From: Lagopus muta
Lineage: Eukaryota > Chordata > Aves > Galliformes > Phasianidae
DNA length: 64,000 bases
Assembly: GCF_023343835.1 (NCBI RefSeq)
Contig: NC_064433.1
Coordinates: forward strand, 70,454,032 to 70,518,031
Direction: 5' to 3'
Shown here: in pieces, positions 1-11,160 of the stretch
Layout of the letters: every line of letters starts with the position of its first letter
How positions within the stretch are numbered: position 1 is the stretch's first letter
Notes under the pieces: model-generated
What the model saw: only the letters and a program-made list of their open reading frames with translations
Database searches by the model: none
Told to the model about the DNA's origin: nothing
Made by a program: the position numbers and the translations under genes

Positions 1-3000
1 TAAAGAGCAGTGAGAGAAATGTGTGTGAATGGCTACAGCAGGCGTAGCACTCTTGTCACAGCTCAGGATGGCTCCTCCAAGGGTTAGAGGCTAATTCTGA
101 GAAGAGGCTTTTTCATTTTAGTTTAAAAGTTGTGAAAGGCTTTGTGTTTGCTTAGGTGCTTTTCCTTTTGATGTGGTTGTTTTGCAGTAGTGACTTGGCT
201 GGAAAAGAGGGTTTGTGGAGATGAACATAATGAAGATAGATCTCAAAGCTACTGCAATTTGGGAGGCATCTGTACTTTGTTTAGGAAATAGACTTTGCAA
301 CTAAAAGCCATCTTGAGTTGACAGCAGACTTTGCAAGGGGTGAAAGTCCCTTCTTCATTATGCTTCTGTACCTGTAAAAATTCAGGCACTTGATTTATAC
401 AAGAGTCATGAAGATGTTCCTCTGATTCTGTTCTTTCTGTCAGGAGCCTCTTATTTGTGCACTTGGTTTGTGCACTCAATTACAACCATTCCAGTGGGAC
501 ACATAATTCAAGTTCTGTAATAGAATGGATGTACAAAGTCATAGCTTAAACTGTATTGCAGCACTTCTAGCTGCTGTTATGCACATTCAAATAATAAAAG
601 GTCAAAATACCGCACTAACATAGAAGAGGCACTTGATGTCTTTATTCGTAGAACCAGGATAATATTCTTTGCTTATATTCCAGGACTTGCTGTAAATTTA
701 AGGACAGAAAAACTGGAGATTTTCTTTAGTATTGCTAAGACAGATTGTGATGACTGTGAGATACTGGTTAATTATCAAACAGCAACTGGAGGGGCTGAAC
801 CCTTTATTCCTTCTGTTGCTGTACACCTAACAGTTGGAGCTGAATGCAGCCTTTTGTTTCCTACACAACGAAAGGTTCAAATATAAACCACGCTACTGAT
901 AAAATAAGAACAGAAATTACGGGTCAGTTCTGAACTTTGAAAATGCTCATTTTTCTCTTGCTGGTAAATCTAAATTCTCATCTTGGGGGAAAAAGCCAAA
1001 CTCTTAATACAGCTTTAGTTTTCTACTTTATAGCTGCAAGCAGAAAACAGCCATGAATCAATAACGAGGGCCTGTAAACACTCTTCTGGCTCTATAGCCT
1101 ACTTAATGTCAACCAAGAGCTGCAGTAAACCACAATTCCCCAGCTGCAATAAATGCTACAGGCTCCAGAGCAGAGCACAAAGTTTAATTAAAAGTAAACT
1201 GATACATATAAATCCGCTGACGCAATCTCTCACTCTTGCATGTGAGATATATATAGGCCTCTTCCTGGATACATTGGATGATTTAGACTTCAATTTCACT
1301 TAAGAAGCCTCTCAAATAATACTATCCAGTGAGGTGAGTCTCTGTGCACACTGAATAAAGGCATCCTGTTAACTAAACGCGTTGATCTCCCTTTGCTTTA
1401 TATGCCGAGTGTATCGGCTGTTGAGTTATTTGGCTAATTTGAGAGACTTGGCAACATTTTCCCATGCTCTAAAAAGCCAGACATCACTGAACTTTCAGGA
1501 GTAACTACATTTGGCAGTTAATGGATATGGCAGCACTGCTGTAATATATTGTCTTCTGGCTATAAGTAAGCTCAGCAGTTTTTGAAGATGTCTCACCGAT
1601 GCTTTAGCATCAGGCAGACTCTGCTCATATTAGCTGTGTTTGACAAGATGTTCTGTAGATGTTTAATGACACACAGCCCCTCGTTGATTTGTGTCCTGAG
1701 TCTGTCCTGGCTCTGCACACATTGCCTTTCTCCCCTCCCTTTGCACCGTGGCTGCCTTATGGAATCACAGTAAAGTCTGTTCAGACAGCCCCTCTGGAGA
1801 TCACCTGGTCCAAACCACAGTTGGAAACAGAGACTTAGGTTAGGCTATCCTGGATACTGTCAAGCAAAGTCTAGAATATTTCCAGTGAGAAAAGTGCACA
1901 TCTTTTTTTATCTGAGGATGCAATAGAGTCCTGTTCATGCCTTATGCTGTGGTCCTGACACTGATGGTCTCTGTGGACCAGCAGTAGATTGATGCTAATT
2001 TTTCTGAAACTAGAAAAGGCAGAGGATAACAACTGTTATGGGACTAGGGAATAATACTGGAGGCTTAGACTGCTTTCCTTTCTCAGCACTTTTTCCTCAG
2101 AAAATAAAGACATCTAAAAATAAAAATTTGTTTTTTTTAAAAAAACATATATCTAAAGACACTAATGAGTCCTGTCATCGTGTATTAAAGCAGTATTCTA
2201 AAGGCAAAACAGCTTCTCACTCAAAATGACATCCACATTTCTAATTAGCTCCCAGAAAATTAGGGCTCACTCGTGCTGGGGACCAATAACATTACTTTGT
2301 ATCTCTGAACAAAAATTAATCTCTTTCTCTCATTTTTGTCTGTAGTGCTTTTTGCTGATTTGTATCCATGCAGAGTTTTTGCTGGCATGCCATCCATTCA
2401 CACATAAACGAAAGTGAGACATGGAGTCTTTGTGTCCAAAACTTTTCTTTCATTCTTGCATCTGTGGCCAGCATGCACCTGTCTGGATCAGTAGAGATAG
2501 ACCTTGCATTCATGAATGTTGTAAGAAACCTCCTGAAGCTTATTGAATTAGGGGTATCCCAGTCAGCTATTGTTAGACTTTAAGAGACATTTTGCAGTTA
2601 GAGGAGGCTTTAAAAATAATAATAATAAAGCAATAGAGTTTCTTTTTATTAACTGAAGCTCTGTTTACATCAGTAAAGATACAGAAATCAAAGCAACAAA
2701 ATGTAAGGCCTGCAGTTAAAGGATTTAGCGTCAAGGGAAAAAAAAGCCAGCAACAAAATGAAACAAAGCAAAACAGCAACAACAAACATTGAACAGCAAT
2801 TATTTATTGAAATATAGGCCTTAAACCAAATTTTGCCTTTTTTTCATTGTATTCATGGCAGTTGTCTTCTTATGAGTAGGGTGACACGCAAGGTAAAGCC
2901 AAAGGAAATGAGTTCAAACTACATCATAAAGAAATTCAATTATTCAAGGAACAGTAATATTCTAAAAGCACATGCACATAAAAGAGAAAGAAAGAAATCT

Positions 3001-4965
3001 GGGGGGAGAAATTTCTACTTATTTCTTCTTACATTTTTTGCTTTTTGTATTGATCAATAGAGTAAATGTAGTAAAGGCGCAATGGTCTTTTACTTGTTTA
3101 TTTTAAGTCTGTTGTAACTAACAACTAACAAGGAGTTCCTGAAAAGCAGGATGAAGCCTGGATGTGCACTAATGGATTGGTATTTATAATTCATACCCTG
3201 AAATGTATCCAGCCTGGTGCTAAAACCAAACGTTTAGTAGGCTAAAAGTGATACAAGCCAAGGTACATTTAACAGCCAATAATAGGATGTTTGTCCATCT
3301 TCTCCTAAAGGAGAGGAAAATCATGAACATGGAAAATAGAAGCAGGAGGAAGAAAGGACGTAGAGAGTGATTCAACTGGTCATGAAAATATGAGGTTGCA
3401 TATATGCAACATGATCAAGTTGGAAAAAATGATCTGTTGAACCAGAAGGACAGCAATATGAACTAGTAGCGGAAGAAGTCAGCTAAGTCAGGAGGTAGAA
3501 GTCTGATGCTGGAGGGAGTCTGAAGATGAGTCCGATCAATCCAGTCTGAGTTTCTCAAATTGTAAATTCTTCCTGGCCAACAGGACACACTCTAGTGAAC
3601 TGTATGCATTGGCTTAAAATAATTCCATGTGAAACGGCCTTGAGACTGAAAGTTTGCCTAGAACAGCATTTGAACTCTTAAATGTGTGAGGTTCAGCAAG
3701 CCAAGAGAGCCAGAAGGATCCCCTGCAGTTCAGTATTCAACAGATGTTAAAGCTTTTGCATTCCCGATGTGCAAGAAGGAGTCATGGAAAAAAGAGTTAG
3801 GGGAGAAGAAATTTTAGAAGCACAGTTACTGACTTGCAGGTGTAAATGTCCACTGAATATTGAAGTAAATAGGGAAGAAAAGGCAAAGAGAGGAATAAGA
3901 AAGAAACACCGAAGCTGAAAATGATTGTGTTTCAGTACTGTTAAAGTAAATGTCAGTATGTATATGAAGATAATACAGGTTTAATATAACACATCATATT
4001 GAAATAAGGAGAATCTGAAGACAGGCTGGAGGAAGGTCTGACAGGGTCATCAGAGAGCTGTGAAGGATTACATATGCAGAGACATCAGGTACATAGACTG
4101 GGGGCTTCACCTTCCAAACTCTGGGAAACCATCTTCAAGAGTTGCTTGCTAGTCCTAGAGCTGAGATTCCGGGATGTACATGCAAGGCTCCCTAGCAAAG
4201 ACAGCAAGTGAGACACCTGAAATTCTATGAAATTTTAATAAAGAAAATCAGTAGGAGCAATAGAGATGAGAAAGAAAAGCATTGATACTCTAGTGCTCAT
4301 GACTTACAAACCCCAAAAATGAATATATCAATGTCTTTTTTCTTTGCTTTATATAATTTTACATATTTTCCAAGTATAATAGTGCTTTCCTACAAAATTT
4401 CTCAACTCTTTTGCAATTGTTACTGACTAAACATAAAGCTGCTCTTCGAAAGAATTCCTTTCCCTTTTGGCACTTTTGAATACTTCTGTTTCAGCTTGGT
4501 GCTCTTTCCCCCCAAGATCTGGGTTGCAGAGCTGCTTACTTCAGTCCCCAGCGGAGGCTATTTGTATTGGCTTTGATGTAAGCAGTAAGCTTCTTGGTTT
4601 AATTTTAATGTTCCGAGGGAAGAATTTATTCACAAATGTATTACAGCATGAAATCTTCATGGAAAAGAAAAAAAAAAGCATAGTGGATTTGGTTGGAAAA
4701 AGTTATTACAGAAGCAATGTTCTCCTGGTCTAAAAAAACAATGTGTTTTCCTGGAGAGCAGAGAGTGGGCAAGATGGAAAAGAGAGTCTTTGGCTGCAGA
4801 ACAGCAAGCAGTGTGTGCCCAATAGGTGAAGTACATGTGCAGACTGGAATGAGAAATGCTGCAGAAAAAAATCCTGATTTCTGAGCAACAAGTTCGGAAT
4901 GCAGCCTGCTGAGCTTGCCTTGTAGCTGTTGTGATCTTTAGCAGTGCCCTGTGCAAGATTACTTG
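1..4965. other. Intergenic DNA without recognised genes
   Basis: AT-rich; apart from the old CR1 fragment at 1761 I see no exon with codon bias, RNA gene or repeat family. ORFs are short and show no known domain. The 3300-3950 part is noticeably purine-rich on the plus strand. Confidence 0.7.
1761..1895 (-). mobile_element. Old CR1 LINE fragment, antisense
   Basis: Diverged match to the CR1 3' region in reverse: a GAATCACAG start, then CTCTGGAGATCACCTGGTCCA, then after a gap GATACTGTCAAGCAAAGTC and AATATTTCCAGTGAG, which follow the known order of antisense CR1 (box near the 3' end, then the 'sustained cleft' region coding for the RT C terminus). Several small deletions. No coding capacity. 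Confidence 0.6.
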
Positions 4966-5083
4966 TGTGACCTGCTGTAGGGAACCTGCTTTGGCAGGGG
5001 GGTTGGACTCGATGATCTCTGGAGGTCCCTTCCAACCCCCACGATTCTGTGATTCTGTGATCCTGTGATGCTGTGATCCTTGT
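4966..5083 (+). mobile_element. CR1 LINE 3' end, sense
   Basis: The stretch has the typical CR1 tail order: CCTGCTTTGGCAGGGGGGTT, GGACTCGATGATCTCTGGAG, GTCCCTTCCAACCCCC, then a terminal array of eight-base repeats (ATTCTGTG, ATCCTGTG, ATGCTGTG variants). 5'-truncated, as most CR1 copies are. The terminal array is expanded compared with other copies in the window. Confidence 0.92.
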
Positions 5084-5139
5084 GAGCATCACAGCTGACT
5101 TTTATTATGTCTTTTTTAACCCTCTGTGGTCATTTGTGC

Positions 5140-5341
5140 AGCACCGGCAGCGCGGATCATATTTAAGATCAGCAAGACAGTGCTGTGCTGGGCGGCTCCC
5201 AGAAGCAACCCTGTGATTGTAAGCCCTGCTCCACTGTCAGCCGCCCCTTCTTCACATAGGAATTGCCGCCAGCAGTGCAAGTGCCGAAAACGCGGTGGGG
5301 AGGGGAAGGGGGGAGCGAAAAAAAAGAAAAAAAGAAAAAAG

Positions 5342-5378
<37 letters not shown>

Positions 5379-5610
5379 CTGTTTTGTTCTGAGCTGTTAT
5401 TGTCCTGCGACCGTAAAAAAGCTCAACGATACACTGAGCGACCTGGGATGCGCGGTGCATGAAGCACCGGGCGACACCCACGGGCCCGGCGGGGGCCCTG
5501 TGCTGAGTGAGTGCCTGCAGGGCCCTGACCGGGCCGCTGGGCGGCGGCCACGGCTGAGCGGTGAGCAGGGAGAACCGAGCTCAAAGCCCAGCCCTCAGCC
5601 GGAGCCATCG
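5140..5610. promoter_or_regulatory. CpG-rich patch in the upstream intergenic region
   Basis: GC-rich DNA in two parts, about 5140-5300 and 5400-5600, split by an A-rich homopurine tract. About 19 CpG dinucleotides fall between 5401 and 5600, far above the surrounding density. A consensus-like plus-strand donor, GTGAGC, starts at 5561. It could be an orphan promoter of a non-coding RNA, or old GC-rich repeat DNA. No coding sequence is supported: the short ORFs here come from the repeat and base composition. Confidence 0.4.
5297..5378 (+). repeat. Homopurine low-complexity tract
   Basis: G-rich (5297-5315) then A-rich (5317-5378) run of almost pure A and G, broken by a single C at about 5316. 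The A-rich part includes an uninterrupted run of more than 20 A. Such tracts can form triplex DNA and vary in length. It lies about 200 bases after a CR1 tail but has no visible link to it. Confidence 0.85.
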
Positions 5611-7832
5611 CCTCTCTCTCCTCTTTCCACATCCTCTCAAAAAAAAACCCAAACACGCCTGCAGCTGTGAAGGTTTCTCAATACTATCCTGCCAGTAACA
5701 TGCACGGAACGTTTTCATCTGCCATAAATCAAGCTCAGACTAATATAAATATTTGTCAATCTAGAGCCCTCTTAAAGCTCTAAGTGTTACAGCTCTACCT
5801 GTAACTCTCATTAGGCAATGCTGCAGTGTGTATCTACAGCAACATCTAAACTAGTTATTTTTCTGGAACATCTGTGTTGGGCTGGGGAGGAGAGAGGGAG
5901 AAGCACAGCCTTACTGATGTAACTACTCAGCAGAAACAAGTTTCTGTCATCCAAAAGTTAGAGTAAAGGCTGTTCCCTGTAGCCCTGTGACCTCTGGAAT
6001 GGTGGTTATGGACTCTTACCGTGTGGGGCAGTCAGCTATGAATTAGCAGAGCAGAAATTATTCTTTGTCATTTGAGTCATGGTATCCACCAAATCACACC
6101 ATTATTTCTTTCTCCAACTACTTTTCTGGTTCAGTCCCAGTTCAAGTCAACTTTGGAATAATTCCAGCTAGACTGAATGAGAGTTTCAACTCAATCAAAA
6201 TCGGTGCTGATTTGGTGCCCTTTTCTTGTGATGCATATATTGCCTACGACTCAGATGACAATTGAGGAAGCTGAGTGCCAAGATTATTTTCTGACTTTCT
6301 GTGACTCTTATGTTGTGATTCTCATCTACTCTGGCTTCTAAGTTTTTGTGGCTATTGGAGCAAGAACAAAGCATCATTAGAGTATATGTTCTATGTAAGC
6401 AAAATAAGACATCAGAAGAGCATAAACAACACTTGCAGTGCAATTTAGAAATATGGGAGATAGGTATTACCAATATCAGAGAGCAGTACAGCAACAAAAG
6501 AAGATTAAAATCTAGCTGCTTTGTGTGTTTTGACTACGAAAAGTTCCAGTCTGAACAAAGATTCTGTGACCAGAACGTCCTCCTATTGAGGACAGAATTC
6601 ATTTTGAAATTCCAAGATGAAAAAAACTGACTTTCAACTTAAAAAAAAAATGAAAGCTAATTTTTCAACCACGTGTCTGGTCGCCATCCTGTCAGGTCAG
6701 CAAAACTGCAAACCAATTACCAATTACTAAAAAACATAATGAAGTGTCTGCTTCATGGAAGAGTCCAGTTTGTGTTTGCCTAAGGATCATTATACTGCAT
6801 CACAGCACTAAAATATATGTGATTTAAACTTTTCTAAAGGAAATGCTTACAAAGTGCACGCTTTTCATATTCGTGTTTTACTGCAAGATGAAATTAGCTG
6901 TATTATTAATTTCCTTTCTATTACTTCTCAGTTTCTCATACATACCTACCTGTATGCATTAGGATGTGCGTATGGTGATGAGAATATTTGGTCATAGCAA
7001 AGTGTTGTTTCTTGGTACATTCATTCTCCTTTTGCCCCCCTCTCCCCTGTCCTTTGCACCTTGAAATCTTTCTTCATAAAATAATACGTAGCAAAGACTG
7101 TGATTCCATACTACCTGACTTACTTACATAGAGGCAACAGTAGGATTGCATATGCAGTTTGCACAGTGCATATCTTGGTGGGCTAAGAAACAAATAGCCA
7201 ACTGTGTCACTGTGTTTTTGGTGTAAATCATTACAGGCAGCATCACTGTTACTTTGGGAGAACAGCAGAGTATTTTGGACGTAGGTAACTTACAAATGTG
7301 AAAAATTCTGAGGGTGCCAAACAGAACTAAAACATATTTCCCCCACGCCTAGAGGTTGCAATGCTTTCACAAGAGAAAACACAGCAATCTAACTATAAAT
7401 AGCAACTTAACTAAAATTAGATAGAACTGGCAGGCTGTAACGTATGAATGGGAGCACTGTTAATATGCTCATCAGGTATTGGACAGGAACCAAATCAGAC
7501 AAGGAATGCTACAGTGCAAACTTTCTGTGCCTGGAAAAATGAGCAGAACTGGCTGAATGAATAGGGCCAGTGATGTTTTCGTAACTGGATAATAATGTCA
7601 GGGTCTGCCTAACTACGTTGATCAAATTTAAATGGAGTACTGCATGTAGAAATATTTCTCCATATTCCTTATTGCATCGGTTTGTTTATGACAACAGGAA
7701 ATGCCATTAAATCTAGTGAATGTGGTAGATCGTTTAGGGGAAAATTAAGGCTGAAATACTTGGTAAAGTTAAACCAAGCTGGATAATGTTGTCAATTTAA
7801 AGCATGTAACTGCATTTGTATGTTTTTATTCA

Positions 7833-7904
7833 GAAATAGTTAATGGTTGTCTACTCTCCTACATGGTGGAAATAGTTAATGGTTGTCTACTCTCCTACAT
7901 GGTG
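7833..7904 (+). repeat. Perfect tandem duplication of a 36-base unit
   Basis: Two adjacent identical 36-base copies, 7833-7868 and 7869-7904, each beginning GAAATAGTTAATGG and ending CTACATGGTG. No mismatches seen, so the duplication is recent or under homogenisation. Confidence 0.97.
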
Positions 7905-8840
7905 AAGTTCCTGAGCAATAAACAAGGATGATACATCTGCTGCCTGATCCCCTGCTATGAAATGCTTTTGCCTTAGACAACTTTGCCTCATTCAAACTGG
8001 ACCCTACAGTGTAGGAAGTGCCATTGTGGTAACAAAACGTGAATCTTCAACTGAACAGATGATAGATGCTGACCTTTTCTTCTACATGTATCACCACTGA
8101 AATACAATCACTCCTGCACCTGCTATCAATCAGCCTACACTTCCATATATAGCTTCTTTTTTTCCCCCTAAAAAAATTTAAGTTACCTCCTACAAAGGCA
8201 CCTTGAGGGCATGCTGTATTTCTACAAGAAACGTCAGAGCGAAGTTGCTGGTGAGCTGTGAATTTACAACAAGCTTATTGTACAGTGTCTCTCCCGTGCT
8301 GATAAACCATCTATTTACTTCATTTTAATTCACTTCAACTGTGAATTAAGTTAGAGCAGTTATGGCCAGCTGACTCCTAAATGTGTGTCCATAAAGGAAT
8401 TATATGCATGCTACTTACATTCGCTATAAATTCACATCTTTTCTGTTAATTTACTTTGACATCTTATGTAGGACAAATCACTGGATATCTTGGGCTCCTG
8501 CCAAAGCACCTTGAAGATAAGGAAGGAGATTCTGAACTAGTCTCAACAGACCAAAAAAATCTGATTCTCACGGGCTTTCAAAAGAGAAACAGTTCAGAAG
8601 TTTTTCTCTTAAGCAGAAAATGCATAAGCAGATCAAGCACAGAACTGTGTTTACACATAAAGTGCCATGTAACTGTGATTGTTGAATTATTTTTAATGAG
8701 AAGTATTAAAATTAAACAATATTATCTTGGTCTACAGTAGACGCTTCTCAAATCAGTGTTTGTCAACCATAAGAACACAAATTTACCCCTATTACATCAA
8801 ACTGATTATTTAAAGGGGCTGCAATATTTGCTAGATGGCT

Positions 8841-8898
8841 TTTGCTTTGTTTTGTTTTGTTTTGTTTTGTTTTGTTTTGTTTTGTTTTGTTTTGTTTT
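8841..8898 (+). repeat. GTTTT pentanucleotide microsatellite
   Basis: About eleven units of TTTTG, almost perfect, ending at TTTTAC. Likely length-polymorphic. Flanks show no clear retroelement. Confidence 0.97.
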
Positions 8899-9992
8899 AC
8901 AGAGCTGATATCTTCATATAGCTGTACCAACTTGCTTTTCAAGTGCTAACAGATTAGTCTTATGTAACTCCATTTTCATTCTGGCTTCAGGAAATAAGCC
9001 TAAGTTATTCTAAATCAAACTCTAAAAATAATGAACCTTTAAAATTAATATTGCCCCAGATTTGTCACTATCACATTAACAAGACTGTTAGAGTGGCCCG
9101 AAGCCTTCGTGAAGCTGGAAGGAAAAACAGGCTTAGGTTGCAGCCAATGTTTTTGGCTTAGGAGAAAGTCTGTGTTGTAACGATGCTAGCTAGTGCTTTG
9201 AAATATAATCCTACAGGGTTTAAAACAACACTGTTGTTTCTCATTGAGGGGACTTAATGTTTGGATTAGTCAGTTGATTAGGAAGGCTGTGACCTTTGTT
9301 TATGGAATAGCGACAGTATTTTCAGTCCAAAAGGAACACAGATTTTGATGCAGAGTGCTGATAGTGAAGCATCAGTTTTCTCTGGGAAACGTTACATGTT
9401 GGTTGAGAAGTCCAATGAGAATCTAAATGTGCTTGTTGATTAACTGTGTATGCCCCAAGTGGGAACAAACAACACAGCAAACTTACTAAAATTTTTCTGC
9501 ATGAAGATATAAAGCTTGTTAGAATATTGCTATATTTCTTTCAGAAAACCTCTTTGTGGAAAATCATTCACACATTTCTTATGCAGAGCAATCAATTTAA
9601 AAGATTTGAGAAGAAAAGTTTTAGAAGCAAAACTGTCCTGGATCCCAAACAATGATTCTGATAGAAAAGATATCTAAACCAAAAAAAAAAACCCACTAAC
9701 AATGGACTTAGTGAAAGTTCAGGTTACCTTTTACAATTCCATCTTATTTTTTAACCACATTCATTTCTCTTTCCAAGTCCTCCAACTTCTTCGTATTTAA
9801 ATTCTTGGTATTTTTGAGATAGCTGCCACTAGAGGTCAGATGTTTATCATTATCTTTAGTGGCATTAATGACTACTGGTACTGTGTGGTTTGAAAATAAA
9901 ATCACTCCAAACTGGATAAAATTATTCTCTTTCTTACACACCAATAGCATATATATGAATACAAACGGGAATAACACTCGTTAGAGATCAGA

Positions 9993-10038
9993 ATGCTTAC
10001 AACTGTTTAGTTGTTCATGCTTACAACTGTTTAGTTGT
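9993..10038 (+). repeat. Tandem duplication of a 24-base unit
   Basis: Copies 9993-10016 and 10017-10038 share ATGCTTACAACTG followed by TTTAGTTGT; the second copy lacks the last two bases. Confidence 0.95.
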
Positions 10039-10571
10039 GATTTTGTATAAAAAATTGTAGTTTGATTTCTACTGACAGGCAGTGTCACAATGTTGATGTG
10101 TTATTTCTGCCTTTCTCAATTTGATATACTCAAAAAAAAATGAACAACAACAAAAAACAACCACCAACAGAGACTAATCTAGACTGTTAAGTATTTTAGC
10201 AGTCACCCTAGAAAAGCTACTTGGTAACATTTCCTGGGGAGCGTTGTAGTTTGCTGTGTATGAAGATGAAATTTCCAGACACACGAAGAAGATACATGCA
10301 TTAGTTTGAGTTACTGAAGCGCCAAAAGTAACGAGAAATCATAGCTTACATTAGTAATGGTGATGAAAATAAATGTTAGATTTCAGTATTTGCACTTTTT
10401 GAATCGTGTGCAGAAGTTTTCTACAGCAGTTTGTAGCTACCCAAAACAGATGAATATGCTTCTCCTTTGGTGGCAGATGTGCATATCCCTGCATTTAGAT
10501 GAGGTTCTGGTGGGTGAACAGTGGGACTGTGTGCAATGTAGCAATGTAGACCCCACAGTGCCAGGGAAATA

Positions 10572-11160
10572 TTAGATCAAAAGAAATCCTCCTCTACTCT
10601 GCTCTTGTGAGGCCCCATCTGGAGTACTGCATCCAGGTCTGGAGCCCACAGTACAAGAAAGACAGGGAGCTGTTGGAGAGGGTCCAGAGGAGAGCCACTA
10701 AGATGATCAGAGGGCTGGAGCACCTCCACTACAAAGACAGGCTGAGGGAGCTGGGCTTGTTCAGCCTGGAGAAAAGAAGGCTGAACAGAGGGGTGACCTC
10801 ATTGCAGCCTTTCAGTACCTAAAGGGAGCCAACAAACAGGAGAGGAATCAACTCTTTGAAAGGGTGGATAACAGCAGGACAAGGGGAAATGGTTTTAAGT
10901 TGAGGGAGGGAAGATTTAGGTTGGATGTCAGGGGGAAGTTCTTTACAGAGAGAGTGGTGAGGTGCTGGAACAGGCTGCTGTGGAACAGGGAGGCTGTGGA
11001 TGCCCCGTCCCTGGAGGTGTTCAAGGCCAGGTTGGATGGGGCCCTGGGCAGCCTGGTCTAGCATTGAATGTGGAGGTTGGTGGCCCTGCATGTGGCAGGG
11101 GGTTGGAGATTCATGATCCTTGTGGTCCCTTCCAACCCTGGCCATTCTGTGATTCTGTGA
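10572..11160 (+). mobile_element. CR1 LINE fragment with reverse transcriptase C terminus
   Basis: About 590 bases of CR1 ORF2 3' end and 3' UTR. The reading frame from 10607 gives [18 protein letters not shown] and [17 protein letters not shown], the well-known C-terminal part of CR1 reverse transcriptase. It continues in another frame from about 10800 (GFKLREGRFRLDVRGKFF, then DAPSLEVFKARLDGALGSLV), so there is a frameshift near 10788. It ends with the CR1 tail CCCTTCCAACC and ATTCTGTG repeats at 11146-11160. The longest CR1 copy here and inactive. The tail closely resembles the antisense copy at 30521, so they are probably the same subfamily. Confidence 0.95.

Larger units (their letters stand above)
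5611..10571. other. Intergenic DNA with small tandem repeats only
   Basis: Contains the two tandem duplications and the GTTTT microsatellite listed separately. The longest open frames (94 residues at 6346 and at 8456) have no recognisable motif and look like chance. Confidence 0.7.

Noticed and set aside
5116..5670. Open frames of 77-135 residues around the poly-A tract
   Set aside because: They consist largely of lysine or phenylalanine runs from the homopurine tract and are open on both strands.
10607..10822. Open frame resembling a reverse transcriptase
   Set aside because: It is the C-terminal relic of CR1 ORF2, frameshifted and 5'-truncated, not a host gene.
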